Assembly (NCBI RefSeq): GCF_000178455.1
Contig: NZ_ADNU01000049.1
Location: 1 to 64,000 of the forward strand
Source: Brevibacterium mcbrellneri ATCC 49030
GTDB lineage: Bacteria; Actinomycetota; Actinomycetes; Actinomycetales; Brevibacteriaceae
Reading direction: 5' to 3'
Length of the DNA stretch: 64,000 nucleotides
The position numbers and the translations under genes were made by a program. The notes beneath the pieces are model-generated. The model made no database searches. It was not told where the DNA came from and worked only from the letters and a program-made list of their open reading frames with translations. This document shows positions 44,356-52,330 of the stretch, piece after piece (the first letter of the stretch is position 1; each line of letters starts with the position of its first letter).

Positions 44356-45192
44356 ATGAAACTCCGCATTGCAGCAGCCGTTGCAGCTGCCAGCCTTCTG
44401 CTCACCGGTTGCGGTCTCGCAGGTGGGGACGCGAAGGAAGTCGGCAAGAAGAACGGCGATATCACCACGCTTACAGTGGGCGTCTCACCGGTTCCACACG
44501 GTGACATCCTGAAGTTCGTCGACGAAAACCTGGCAAAGGATGCTGGCCTCGACATCGAAATCAAGGAATACACCGACTACACGCTACCGAACCGCGCGCT
44601 GGTTGACGGTGACCTGGATGCCAACTACTTCCAGCACAAGCCATACCTGGATACTGAAGTTGAAGGTCAGGGATACAAGATCCACGGCTTCGAAGGTGTC
44701 CACATTGAACCGATCGCACTTTTCTCCAAGAAGGTGAAGTCGGTTGACGAACTGCCTGACGGCGGAACCATTGGTATCAACAACGACCCTGCCAACCAGG
44801 GTCGCGCGCTGGACATGCTGGCCAAGGAAGGCGTCATCACCTTGGCTGATGGCAAGGACGCAACCACTGCGACCATCCACGACATCAAGGACAACCCCAA
44901 GAACCTGAAGTTCCAGGAAGCCGACGCAGCACAGCTGGCACGCACCCTGGACGACACCGACGCGTCGATCATCAACGGAAACAACGCACTCGAAGCTGGT
45001 CTGTCCCCCACCAAGGACTCGATCCTGGTGGAATCGGCAGAAAACAACCCATACGCCAACTTCCTTGCCGTGCGAGACGGCGACCAGGACAACGAATCGA
45101 TCAAGAAGCTGGACGAACTTCTGCACTCACCTGAAGTCAAGAAGTACATCGAAGACACTTGGACCGACGGCGCTGTTCTCCCAGCGTTCTAA
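44356..45192 (+). CDS. metQ: methionine-binding lipoprotein
   Basis: 278 residues. The lipoprotein signal LRIAAAVAAASLLLTGC (Cys19) leads to a NlpA/MetQ domain: LTVGVSPVPHGDILKFV, DYTLPNRALVDGDLDANYFQ, IGINNDPANQGRALDMLA and ENPYAN-like NNPYANFLAV. It binds D- or L-methionine outside the membrane and delivers it to MetI. It is 115 bp downstream of metI with a GGAAA ribosome site and ends before a strong terminator. Confidence 0.95.
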   Translation: MKLRIAAAVAAASLLLTGCGLAGGDAKEVGKKNGDITTLTVGVSPVPHGDILKFVDENLAKDAGLDIEIKEYTDYTLPNRALVDGDLDANYFQHKPYLDTEVEGQGYKIHGFEGVHIEPIALFSKKVKSVDELPDGGTIGINNDPANQGRALDMLAKEGVITLADGKDATTATIHDIKDNPKNLKFQEADAAQLARTLDDTDASIINGNNALEAGLSPTKDSILVESAENNPYANFLAVRDGDQDNESIKKLDELLHSPEVKKYIEDTWTDGAVLPAF

Positions 45193-45276
45193 AGGTCTGA
45201 GGTGCTCAGGTACTAGTCGGTTCTGACCGGCCAAACCACTGCTCTTGATCGGCCAAACACGACCATCTGAATGCAC

Positions 45277-45320
45277 AAGCGAGGGACTCCCTGGTAATCA
45301 ACCAGGGAGCCCCTCGCTTT
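45277..45320. terminator. bidirectional terminator between metQ and fhs
   Basis: AAGCGAGGG-A-CTCCCTGGT and ACCAGGGAG-CCCCTCGCTT form a long stem with a 5-base loop and one bulge. It ends in TTT on the plus strand and starts with an AA on the other. It serves both convergent genes. Confidence 0.8.
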
Positions 45321-45360
45321 GAGTCAGCTACGCAAGTGGCTTCTGCACCACCAGAACTGC

Positions 45361-47100
45361 TTAGAACAAACCGCTGATGTTGCCGCCGTCGTCAACGTCG
45401 ATCGTGTTGGCTGCCGGCTTCTTTGGAAGCCCTGGCATGGTCATAATGTCGCCACAGACCACAACTACGAAGCCCGCACCGGCAGACAGACGCACGTCAG
45501 CTACCTCGAGCACGTGCCCAGTTGGTGCGCCCAACTCGGTTGCGTCAGTCGAGAACGAATACTGGGTCTTGGCGATACACACCGGCAAGTCGCCATACCC
45601 GTCTTCTGCGAACAGTGCCAGCTTGTTGCGCACCTTCTTGGGAAGTTCTACCCGGTCAGCACCGTAAACCCGCTGGGCAATCGTTGTGATCTTTTCTTCC
45701 AGCGTGGCGTCAAGTGGATAGGTGAACTGTGGTTCCTTGCCCGAGGTGTCCGCTGCTTCTGCAACCGCGATCACCTTGCGTGCAAGGTCGGTTGCACCCT
45801 TACCACCTTCTGCCCAGTGGCGCGCGAGAGATGCTTCTACACCACGTTCCTTGAGTGCCTCAAGCAGTGCGGTGTGTTCAGCGTCAGTGTCCGATGGGAA
45901 CGTGTTAACGGCAATAACTGGGGTGACACCGTAAACATCGCGGACATTCGCAATGTGCTTGTCCAAGTTCACGAGACCAGCCCGCATTGCGTCGACGTTT
46001 TCGTTCTCCAGGTCAGCTTTAGCGACCCCGCCGTGGAACTTCAACGCACGCACGGTAGCCACGATCACGGCAGCGGACGGGAAGATTCCCGCAGCCCGGC
46101 ACTTGATGTCGATGAACTTTTCAGCACCCAGATCAGCGCCGAATCCCGCCTCGGTGATCGCATACTGGCCGTAGTTCATCGCAGCCGTTGTAGCAAGCAC
46201 CGAGTTGCACCCGTGGGCGATGTTTGCGAACGGACCACCGTGGATAAACGCTGGCGTTCCTTCAATCGACTGCACCAAGTTGGGTGACAGCCCCTTGGCC
46301 AAGAGAGCGGCCATCGAACCAGCGACTTCGAGGTCGGCGACCGTCACTGGTTTCTTATCGAACGTGCGCGCAACCACAATGTTGCCCAGGCGCTCCTTCA
46401 AGTCAGCAATCGACGTGGCCAAGCAGAACACGGCCATGACTTCACTTGCCACAACAATGTCGAAGTGGTCTTCGCGAGCCATCCCGTTGTTGTAGCCACC
46501 CAAACCGATCGCAATATCGCGAAGAGCACGGTCATTCAGGTCAACGACGCGACGAATCTCAACCCGGCGAGGGTCAATTCCTAGAGTGTTTCCCTGGTGG
46601 ATGTGGTTATCCAGTGCCGCACACGCCAAGTTGTTAGCCAACGCGATTGCCGCGAAGTCACCTGTGAAGTGCAGGTTGATGTCTTCCATTGGCAGGACCT
46701 GGGCGTAGCCACCGCCGGCAGCTCCACCTTTCATCCCAAAAACAGGTCCCAGGCTAGGTTCCCTCAGCGCCAGGACAGCAGGGGTTTTGCCTTCTGGGAC
46801 GTCCCAGTTTTCTTCGTGTGCAACTTCATTGATGCCATCAGCGAGCCCAATCGAGGTAGTGGTTTTGCCTTCCCCGGCCGGCGTGGGGCTCATCGCGGTG
46901 ACTAAGACTAGCTTGGCTGGGGTCGTCGACGGTGTCGAAGAGTCAGCAGCTTCGCGGTCGCGTGTCACTGTGGTTGCAGGAACTTTTGCCTTGTCATGGC
47001 CAAAGGGAACGATGTCCTCAACGTTGAGGCCCAGCTTGGCTGCAATAGTAGAGATAGGACGGATAGTAGCTTTATGCGCAATTTCTAAGTCAATGCTCAT
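45361..47100 (-). CDS. fhs: formate-tetrahydrofolate ligase
   Basis: 579 residues. The ATP-binding motif [52 protein letters not shown] and [15 protein letters not shown] are signatures of the family. It makes 10-formyl-THF from formate, ATP and THF for purine and initiator-tRNA formylation. It is about 20 residues longer than usual because of two small insertions, one before the P-loop ([16 protein letters not shown]) and one after it ([14 protein letters not shown]). The ATG at 47100 matches the family start, although its ribosome site is poor. Confidence 0.95.
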   Translation of the reverse strand: MSIDLEIAHKATIRPISTIAAKLGLNVEDIVPFGHDKAKVPATTVTRDREAADSSTPSTTPAKLVLVTAMSPTPAGEGKTTTSIGLADGINEVAHEENWDVPEGKTPAVLALREPSLGPVFGMKGGAAGGGYAQVLPMEDINLHFTGDFAAIALANNLACAALDNHIHQGNTLGIDPRRVEIRRVVDLNDRALRDIAIGLGGYNNGMAREDHFDIVVASEVMAVFCLATSIADLKERLGNIVVARTFDKKPVTVADLEVAGSMAALLAKGLSPNLVQSIEGTPAFIHGGPFANIAHGCNSVLATTAAMNYGQYAITEAGFGADLGAEKFIDIKCRAAGIFPSAAVIVATVRALKFHGGVAKADLENENVDAMRAGLVNLDKHIANVRDVYGVTPVIAVNTFPSDTDAEHTALLEALKERGVEASLARHWAEGGKGATDLARKVIAVAEAADTSGKEPQFTYPLDATLEEKITTIAQRVYGADRVELPKKVRNKLALFAEDGYGDLPVCIAKTQYSFSTDATELGAPTGHVLEVADVRLSAGAGFVVVVCGDIMTMPGLPKKPAANTIDVDDGGNISGLF

Positions 47101-47157
47101 AGTCACAATATTTACACACACTATTTACACACACTGCGTTCCAGGTACTATGAAAGC

Positions 47158-47922
47158 GTGAGTAATTACCCTCAATACCCAAACACGCCCGGATCTGGCA
47201 ACAGCCCCCAACCTGGAGGCAATAGCCCATACGCATCCGGAGCGCCCGGCCAATCACACAACTACGGAAATGGTCAGCCTTACGGCTCCCAGCCAGCAGG
47301 TAGTGCCGGCCAGCAACCTTACGGCTCCCAGCCAGCGGGTGGCGCCGGTCAGCAGCCTGCTTACGGAAACTCATACGCCAACCAGGGCATGGGTGGCGGA
47401 ATGCCTGCAGGGTTCGGTCAGCCCGGACCTGACGGAACGGTTCCTCTCAACCAGCCCCACTACGGCGCGTCGATCAAAGAAGCGACCATGCGCTTCTTCA
47501 AGAAGTACGCGCGTTTCAACGGGTTTGCTTCCAGGAGCGAATTCTGGTGGCCAGTACTCTCGCTGATTATTATTCAGTTCATCCTCATGATCCCTTACAT
47601 CATTGGAATTGTGATGGTGTCCGCGGGCACGGCTACTGCCGCTTCGTCGTACTCATCAACAGGTACGGCTGGTGGCGGAGGGGCAGCCACGTTTGGAACT
47701 ATCCTCGTGTTCCTCTCTGGTGGACTCCTCTTCCTATTTGGACTGGCCGTCATTGTGCCTTCCATCGCGCTGGCGGTTCGTCGTCTTCACGACGCCGGTT
47801 ACAGCGGTTGGTGGTACCTCTTGTCCTTGGCTCCTTTTGGAAGTATCGTCGTTCTTATTTTCTGCGCAATGGAAAGCAAACCAGAAAAATGGCAACCCGA
47901 ATGGTATGACCAAAACGCCTAA
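47158..47922 (+). CDS. DUF805 membrane protein, copy 1
   Basis: 254 residues. The first 105 are disordered, rich in G, Q, P, Y and N, with the repeat QPYGSQPAG twice (a short tandem DNA repeat). The rest is a DUF805 membrane domain of about four helices: KKYARFNGFASRSEFWWPVL, then VPSIALAVRRLHDAGYSGWW, with the conserved RLHD-x-G-x-SGWW motif. Function unknown. Starts at a GTG, divergent from fhs. It is paralogous to the next gene. Confidence 0.85.
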   Translation: MSNYPQYPNTPGSGNSPQPGGNSPYASGAPGQSHNYGNGQPYGSQPAGSAGQQPYGSQPAGGAGQQPAYGNSYANQGMGGGMPAGFGQPGPDGTVPLNQPHYGASIKEATMRFFKKYARFNGFASRSEFWWPVLSLIIIQFILMIPYIIGIVMVSAGTATAASSYSSTGTAGGGGAATFGTILVFLSGGLLFLFGLAVIVPSIALAVRRLHDAGYSGWWYLLSLAPFGSIVVLIFCAMESKPEKWQPEWYDQNA

Positions 47923-47941
47923 CAGCAACAACAATCCTTAA

Positions 47942-47978
47942 CGAGTGGGAGTCACAAAAGTGGCTCCCACTCGTGTTT
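47942..47978 (+). terminator. terminator after DUF805 copy 1
   Basis: CGAGTGGGAG-T-CAC and GTG-G-CTCCCACTCG pair over AAAA, followed by TGTTTT. Confidence 0.85.
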
Positions 47979-48058
47979 TGCAACGTAACCAAACAGCAAC
48001 GTGTACACGGCCATACAGGCGAAGTGCCCCCGTAGGATAAGCATGAGATCCTTGTGAA

Positions 48059-48067
48059 CCCCCCCCC
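48059..48067 (+). repeat. C9 homopolymer tract before DUF805 copy 2
   Basis: Nine C residues in a row, then TTTT, lie just upstream of the GGAG ribosome site and 15 bases before the ATG. Such tracts slip during replication and can alter leader structure or promoter spacing. Confidence 0.6.
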
Positions 48068-48081
48068 TTTTGGAGCTAAAC

Positions 48082-48681
48082 ATGTCACAGTACGACTACG
48101 GGCAACCGCAAGCGACCCCGTACCCACAGCCACACGCACACACGTATGTGAGCGTGCCACCGGGCTTCGGTCACCCTGGCCCCGATGGCACAGTGCCGCT
48201 TAACCAGCCGTGGTACGGAATTGGCTTCATGGAGGCAAACAAACGCTTTTTTAAGAAGTACGTCCGCTTCAACGGCTTCGCGTCACGTGGCGAATACTGG
48301 TGGTCATTCTTAGGCTTGACCTTGATCGGGCTTATTCCGAGCGTCATCTTCTCAATCGGATACATCATGGTTTTTGCCGGTATTTTGAGTGCGGCTGCGT
48401 CAGCGTCGTATGACGGAAGTGGCGCAGGAGGCGTGGTAACTTCCGGGCTTGGATTCGTTTTTCTGTTGGTGGGGGGCGGCTTGACGAGTCTCATCAGTTT
48501 CGCAACGTTCTTACCATCACTGGGAGCATCTATCCGGCGGCTACACGACGCAGGCTACTCCGGCTGGTGGTACTTACTGATCTTCGCTCCGTTCGGAACC
48601 TTCATTATCGTGGTACTCCTCGCCATGCCCACTAACCAAGAAAAATGGCAACAGGACTGGTTTGACACCTCGGAAGGCTAA
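48082..48681 (+). CDS. DUF805 membrane protein, copy 2
   Basis: 199 residues with the same end-to-end plan as copy 1 but a shorter, Q/P/H-rich N-terminus: PPGFGHPGPDGTVPLNQPWY, KKYVRFNGFASRGEYWWSF, LGASIRRLHDAGYSGWWYLL. Four helices. The segment from GFGxPGPDGTVPLNQP onward aligns closely with copy 1, so the pair arose by tandem duplication. Separate terminators suggest separate transcripts. The ATG at 48082 has GGAG before it. Confidence 0.85.
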   Translation: MSQYDYGQPQATPYPQPHAHTYVSVPPGFGHPGPDGTVPLNQPWYGIGFMEANKRFFKKYVRFNGFASRGEYWWSFLGLTLIGLIPSVIFSIGYIMVFAGILSAAASASYDGSGAGGVVTSGLGFVFLLVGGGLTSLISFATFLPSLGASIRRLHDAGYSGWWYLLIFAPFGTFIIVVLLAMPTNQEKWQQDWFDTSEG

Positions 48682-48699
48682 TCAACAACTGCCTGTTTC

Positions 48700-48730
48700 G
48701 GGACTGCCACACGTGGCAGTCCCATTTTTT
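48700..48730 (+). terminator. terminator after DUF805 copy 2
   Basis: GGGACTGCCAC (48700-48710) pairs with GTGGCAGTCCC (48713-48723), followed by ATTTTTT. Confidence 0.9.
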
Positions 48731-48781
48731 GTGCATGTGACGTTGACTGAAGGAGGAACACAAGAAGGAAAGTGAACAGGC

Positions 48782-48997
48782 ATGCAACCATACAAGTCCG
48801 ATGCGTGGTCAACTGATCTCTACGGACTCCCGTCAGGACCAAACACCGAGCCACGCCCCTCACCGGCTCCCCTCCACGGACCCCTCGCCCGCCCCCGTAA
48901 ACGCCCGCGCGCACGCTTGGCGGTCACCTCGGTCATCATCGCAGCGAGTGTGCTTGTAGTGGCAGTGGTGTGTCTAGCCCTGTTCCTCGCCCGCTGA
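48782..48997 (+). CDS. small tail-anchored membrane protein, function unknown
   Basis: 71 residues: a proline-rich cytoplasmic stretch (LPSGPNTEPRPSPAPLHGPL), a basic patch (RPRKRPRARLA) and one C-terminal helix (VTSVIIAASVLVVAVVCLAL). A good ribosome site (AAGGAAAG) lies before the ATG. The layout, with positive charges before a final helix, fits a real small membrane protein. No family is recognised. Its end overlaps the convergent NUDIX gene by 24 bp. Confidence 0.6.
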   Translation: MQPYKSDAWSTDLYGLPSGPNTEPRPSPAPLHGPLARPRKRPRARLAVTSVIIAASVLVVAVVCLALFLAR

Positions 48998-49429
48998 ACC
49001 CGAACGTTGCATCAGAGCCGGAATCACACGCGTCCGGGTCAGTGGTGCGAACTGCCGAGCATCCGTGTCTGGGGGCAGCTGCTCGTAGCTAAACCATCCG
49101 ATCTCTTCGATTTCGTGCAAACACTGTGGTGCGTCAACGTTGAGATCCGCCGGAACCGTTTCGCACACAAAGATGTGTCCAGTCACCGTGTGCTGTGCTT
49201 CATTGGCAGCGGGGGCGGTGAAGGTTCCTAAGAAAAATAGCTGGTTCGCATCCAGGCGCAGCCCCAGTTCTTCGCGAATTTCACGCACCACCGTGTCCTG
49301 AGCTGTTTCGCCTGGCTCGGGTTTTCCGCCCGGCAACATAAAAGAGGTAGTCCCCCTCTTGCGAACCATGAGAAGCGCAGGTTCGCTGGGGTGCTGAATG
49401 ACTAAGGCTGAAACGGTGATGCTCTTCAT
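48974..49429 (-). CDS. NUDIX hydrolase
   Basis: 151 residues. The Nudix box is complete: GGKPEPGETAQDTVVREIRE followed by ELGL (pattern GX5EX7REUXEEXGU). It hydrolyses a nucleoside diphosphate linked to another group. The substrate cannot be read from the sequence; MutT-like or ADP-ribose types are possible. It starts MKSITVSALVIQ, and GGATC precedes the ATG. It is 60 bp downstream of the aldehyde dehydrogenase but separated from it by a hairpin. Confidence 0.85.
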   Translation of the reverse strand: MKSITVSALVIQHPSEPALLMVRKRGTTSFMLPGGKPEPGETAQDTVVREIREELGLRLDANQLFFLGTFTAPAANEAQHTVTGHIFVCETVPADLNVDAPQCLHEIEEIGWFSYEQLPPDTDARQFAPLTRTRVIPALMQRSGSAGEEQG

Positions 49430-49443
49430 GGGATCCTTACGCG

Positions 49444-49478
49444 TTCGGGCCCGAGGTGGTTCTCACCTCGGGCCCGAA
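49444..49478. terminator. hairpin after the aldehyde dehydrogenase gene, built from CCGAGGTG copies
   Basis: TTCGGGCCCGAGGTG (49444-49458) pairs perfectly with CACCTCGGGCCCGAA (49464-49478) over 5 bases. No T-run follows in either direction. Both arms contain the overrepresented octamer, in inverted orientation. Confidence 0.65.
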
Positions 49479-49488
49479 TCACTGTGTC

Positions 49489-50868
49489 TTATGCGTTCTT
49501 CTTAAAGAAGAGCTGCTTGTTTGCGAATTCGTCCATGGCAAGTGGGCCCAGTTCGCGACCAATGCCAGAACGCTTCACGCCACCGAACGGTAGGTATTCG
49601 CGTGATTCTTCAGGAGTGTTGATGAACACCATTCCGGAGTCGATCTGCGATCCCACCTTTTCCGCGCGTGCGGAGTCCGAGGAGAAAACAGCTGACCCCA
49701 GCCCGAACTGAGTGTCGTTGGCAAGTTCGATGGCTTCTTCTTCGCTTGAAACCTTAAACACCATGAATGCCGGGCCAAAAAGTTCTTCGTAGTACCCGCG
49801 GCTCCCCTTCTTCACGTCGGTGAGGACAACCGGGCGAACCCACGCCCCTGGGCCGTCGTAGTCTTCGCCACCAGCCAAGAGGGTTGCCCCTTCAGCTACG
49901 GTCGCCTTGACCTGTTCGGTAAAGCGTTCCTTTGCCCCAGTCGAAGACAGCGGAGCGAGCGTGCCCGGGTCTTCCCACGGGTTGTCCACTGCGATGTCTT
50001 TGGCTGCCTGCGTAATGGACGACACAAAGTCATCGTAAATGTCTTCCATGACGATCATGCGCTTAGGCGAGTTGCACGCCTGCCCCATGTTACCCATACG
50101 GGTGTTGAACAGGAGGTCTGCAGTCTTGGCAACATCTGGCGTGTCCAGCACCACATATGGGTCAGATCCGCCCAGTTCCAGAACGACCTTCTTGAGGTTC
50201 TTCCCTGCTTCAGCTGCCACAGCTTTTCCGGCGCGTTCTGAACCGGTAAGCGAAACACCCTGGTTGCGTGGGTCGGGCAGAATGACGTCCGCAACCTGTT
50301 CGTTGGTTGCGTAGATGTTGATGTATGCGTCTGCAGGAAGGCCTGCTTCCTGAAAGATCTGCTCCATGACTTCTGCTGACCATGGACACTGTGGAGCGTG
50401 CTTGAGCAGAATCGTGTTCCCCAGAGCTAAGTTAGGTGCTGCGAAACGCGCCACCTGATAGTACGGGAAGTTCCACGGCATAATGCCCAGAATCGACCCG
50501 GTTGGTTTGCGCAGCAAGTACGCGTCCCCGTCGTTGGCGCCACGCAGTTTTTCTTCTTCAATGAACGCTTTGGCGTTGTCTGCGTAGTATTCGTAGATCC
50601 GAGCCGAAATTTCGACTTCACCCTGACCGGCAGGAATGACCTTACCCATCTCAGTCTGGATGATCTTCGCAAGCTCTTCTGAACGTTCGCGGTAGATGGC
50701 AGCGACCTTACGCAAAACTTCTACACGCTGTTCTACCGGGGTAGTCTTCCAGCTCGCGTACTCCTTGTGGCTGCGTTCCAGGGCATCTTTGATCTGGTCA
50801 TCAGTATCGGTGGGGTACTCTTTGACGGTTTCGCCATTTGCCGGATTTACAACTTTGTATTCAGACAC
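49489..50868 (-). CDS. NAD(P)-dependent aldehyde (succinate-semialdehyde) dehydrogenase
   Basis: 459 residues. The ALDH fold is complete: IMPWNFPYYQVARFAAPNL, VSLTGSERAGKAVAAEAG, ELGGSDPYVVLD (catalytic Glu), NMGQACNSPKRM (catalytic Cys) and PFGGVKRSGIGRELG. It belongs to the short SSADH type that opens with YKVVNPANGETVKEYPT. It oxidises succinate semialdehyde or similar aldehydes. A second ALDH at 59230 is a different subgroup. The two are unlinked. Confidence 0.85.
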   Translation of the reverse strand: MSEYKVVNPANGETVKEYPTDTDDQIKDALERSHKEYASWKTTPVEQRVEVLRKVAAIYRERSEELAKIIQTEMGKVIPAGQGEVEISARIYEYYADNAKAFIEEEKLRGANDGDAYLLRKPTGSILGIMPWNFPYYQVARFAAPNLALGNTILLKHAPQCPWSAEVMEQIFQEAGLPADAYINIYATNEQVADVILPDPRNQGVSLTGSERAGKAVAAEAGKNLKKVVLELGGSDPYVVLDTPDVAKTADLLFNTRMGNMGQACNSPKRMIVMEDIYDDFVSSITQAAKDIAVDNPWEDPGTLAPLSSTGAKERFTEQVKATVAEGATLLAGGEDYDGPGAWVRPVVLTDVKKGSRGYYEELFGPAFMVFKVSSEEEAIELANDTQFGLGSAVFSSDSARAEKVGSQIDSGMVFINTPEESREYLPFGGVKRSGIGRELGPLAMDEFANKQLFFKKNA

Positions 50869-51037
50869 GGTTTATCCCTTCTGTTGACGGACTCGGATGA
50901 GCCGGTTAGTTACACGTTACCAACGTTCAAGAGGTGTTAAACCTCGTTGCCACGTATTTCTCAATACGAACTCACGCCCCGAACGAATCCGTAGATACTC
51001 CGTGTTTTCCAGCGGTTTTATGACTAGGGTGAAAAAC

Positions 51038-51388
51038 ATGGATATTCGACAGCTCGCACTCAACTACTATGAAACCGTGGACAAAGGTGACCCGGAAGCC
51101 ACCTCGGACCTTTTTGCACAAAACGCAACCTACGACCGCCCCGGATACGACACGTTCAAGGGTGAAGAAATCCGGGAGTTCTACCGCAACTCTCGCGTGA
51201 TCGAATCCGGTGCCCACACCGTCAACATGGTCGTGGTTGAAGGGTTCACCGCAGCGGTCCACGGTACCTTCGACGGGGTGCTCAAAGACGGTAGCGAAGC
51301 CCATGAAGGGTTCGCCGACTTCATCCAGTTTGACGGCGACGGGCTCATCGCGGCACGCAGGTCATTCTTTTATCGCGCAGCAGTGTGA
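51038..51388 (+). CDS. NTF2-like / SnoaL-type small protein
   Basis: 116 residues forming the alpha-beta cone fold: MDIRQLALNYYETVDKGDPE, ATSDLFAQNATYDRPGYDTF, then GEEIREFYRNSRVIESGAHT, and VEGFTAAVHGTFDGVLKDGS with FADFIQFDGDGLIAARRSFF. Such proteins bind or isomerise small molecules; the ligand is unknown. The ATG at 51038 is preferred because the family starts at MDIRQLA. The preceding frame is open but unlike any family. Confidence 0.75.
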   Translation: MDIRQLALNYYETVDKGDPEATSDLFAQNATYDRPGYDTFKGEEIREFYRNSRVIESGAHTVNMVVVEGFTAAVHGTFDGVLKDGSEAHEGFADFIQFDGDGLIAARRSFFYRAAV

Positions 51389-51430
51389 AACGTGCGTGAC
51401 TTCGCCGGGTGAGCCTGGCAAACTTTGAAC

Positions 51431-52291
51431 ATGAGTACGACAAGCTCCGCCGTTTTGGCGCTCGCAGAAAACGAACTGGCCCACGCACAAGAAGTCGCAA
51501 ACGTCACCATGCGTGAACTCCACGACGCGCACGAAGCCGCTGAAGCGTCACTGCTTTTGGACAACGTGTGGAACGTGGGAAAAGCGGGGACTACCCAACT
51601 GGAACCCGGCTTGATTGTGGCGCTTGCCCACTCTGGTAACTACGTGGGTGGCGCCTTTGACAACGACACAAACGAACTCATTGGTGTCACCGTGGGGTTC
51701 TTTGGGCGGCCACTTGGCAAGTCCATGCACTCACATATCGCAGGTGTGCGGCATGACCAAGTGGGGCGCGGAACCGGTGCCGCGATGAAGCTCCACCAAC
51801 GCCTCTGGTGCCTCAACCACGGGATCATGCAGATGACATGGACGTTCGACCCGCTGATCGCACGCAACGCGGCGTTTAACTTCCGCAAACTGGGTGTCTA
51901 CTTCGTTGACTACTACGAAGACTTCTACGGCCAGATGCGCGACGGGGTGAACGCAGGTCAAGCATCAGACCGCATGATGGTCAGCTGGAGTTTGGACCGT
52001 GCACCTAAAGAAACGTCGTCCAAACGTTTAGACGAAATCGATGATCTGGATATGAACTACGCGCTCCACGTCGGGGATTCCGGTGAGCCGGTGGAAAGCG
52101 ACGTGCCTAGGTCCACCACGTACGCGGCGCTACAGATCCCTGCCGATGTTGAAACCCTGCGGGGCGCCGACGCAGAACTCGCCGGCCAGTGGCGTCACGC
52201 GTTGCGTCGCGGGATTGTCCAGCTCACCCAAGACGGGTGGGACCTAGCCGGTCTGCGCAAAGATAACACGTACATCTTCACCCACGACTGA
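51431..52291 (+). CDS. predicted GNAT-superfamily acetyltransferase (COG3375-like)
   Basis: 286 residues. VGGAFDNDTNELIGVTVGFF, HIAGVRHDQVGRGTGAAMKL (acetyl-CoA-binding loop, R/QxxGxG), QMTWTFDPLIARNAAFNFRK, and LGVYFVDYYEDFYG are characteristic of a family of uncharacterised GNAT-fold proteins found as stand-alone enzymes in actinobacteria. The substrate is unknown. It begins 42 bp after the NTF2-like gene, so they may be co-transcribed. Confidence 0.8.
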   Translation: MSTTSSAVLALAENELAHAQEVANVTMRELHDAHEAAEASLLLDNVWNVGKAGTTQLEPGLIVALAHSGNYVGGAFDNDTNELIGVTVGFFGRPLGKSMHSHIAGVRHDQVGRGTGAAMKLHQRLWCLNHGIMQMTWTFDPLIARNAAFNFRKLGVYFVDYYEDFYGQMRDGVNAGQASDRMMVSWSLDRAPKETSSKRLDEIDDLDMNYALHVGDSGEPVESDVPRSTTYAALQIPADVETLRGADAELAGQWRHALRRGIVQLTQDGWDLAGLRKDNTYIFTHD

Positions 52292-52330
52292 GCCAGTCCC
52301 ACCCGTCCTAGCGGCCAAGCAGCTGGAGCG

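Noticed and set aside
45319-46287. Plus-strand open frame opposite fhs
   Set aside because: Antisense to a highly conserved enzyme; composition of a shadow frame.
47279-47380. CRISPR-like repeats in the DUF805 copy 1 tail
   Set aside because: The two repeats are in frame, encode QPYGSQPAG, and have no spacers of constant length.
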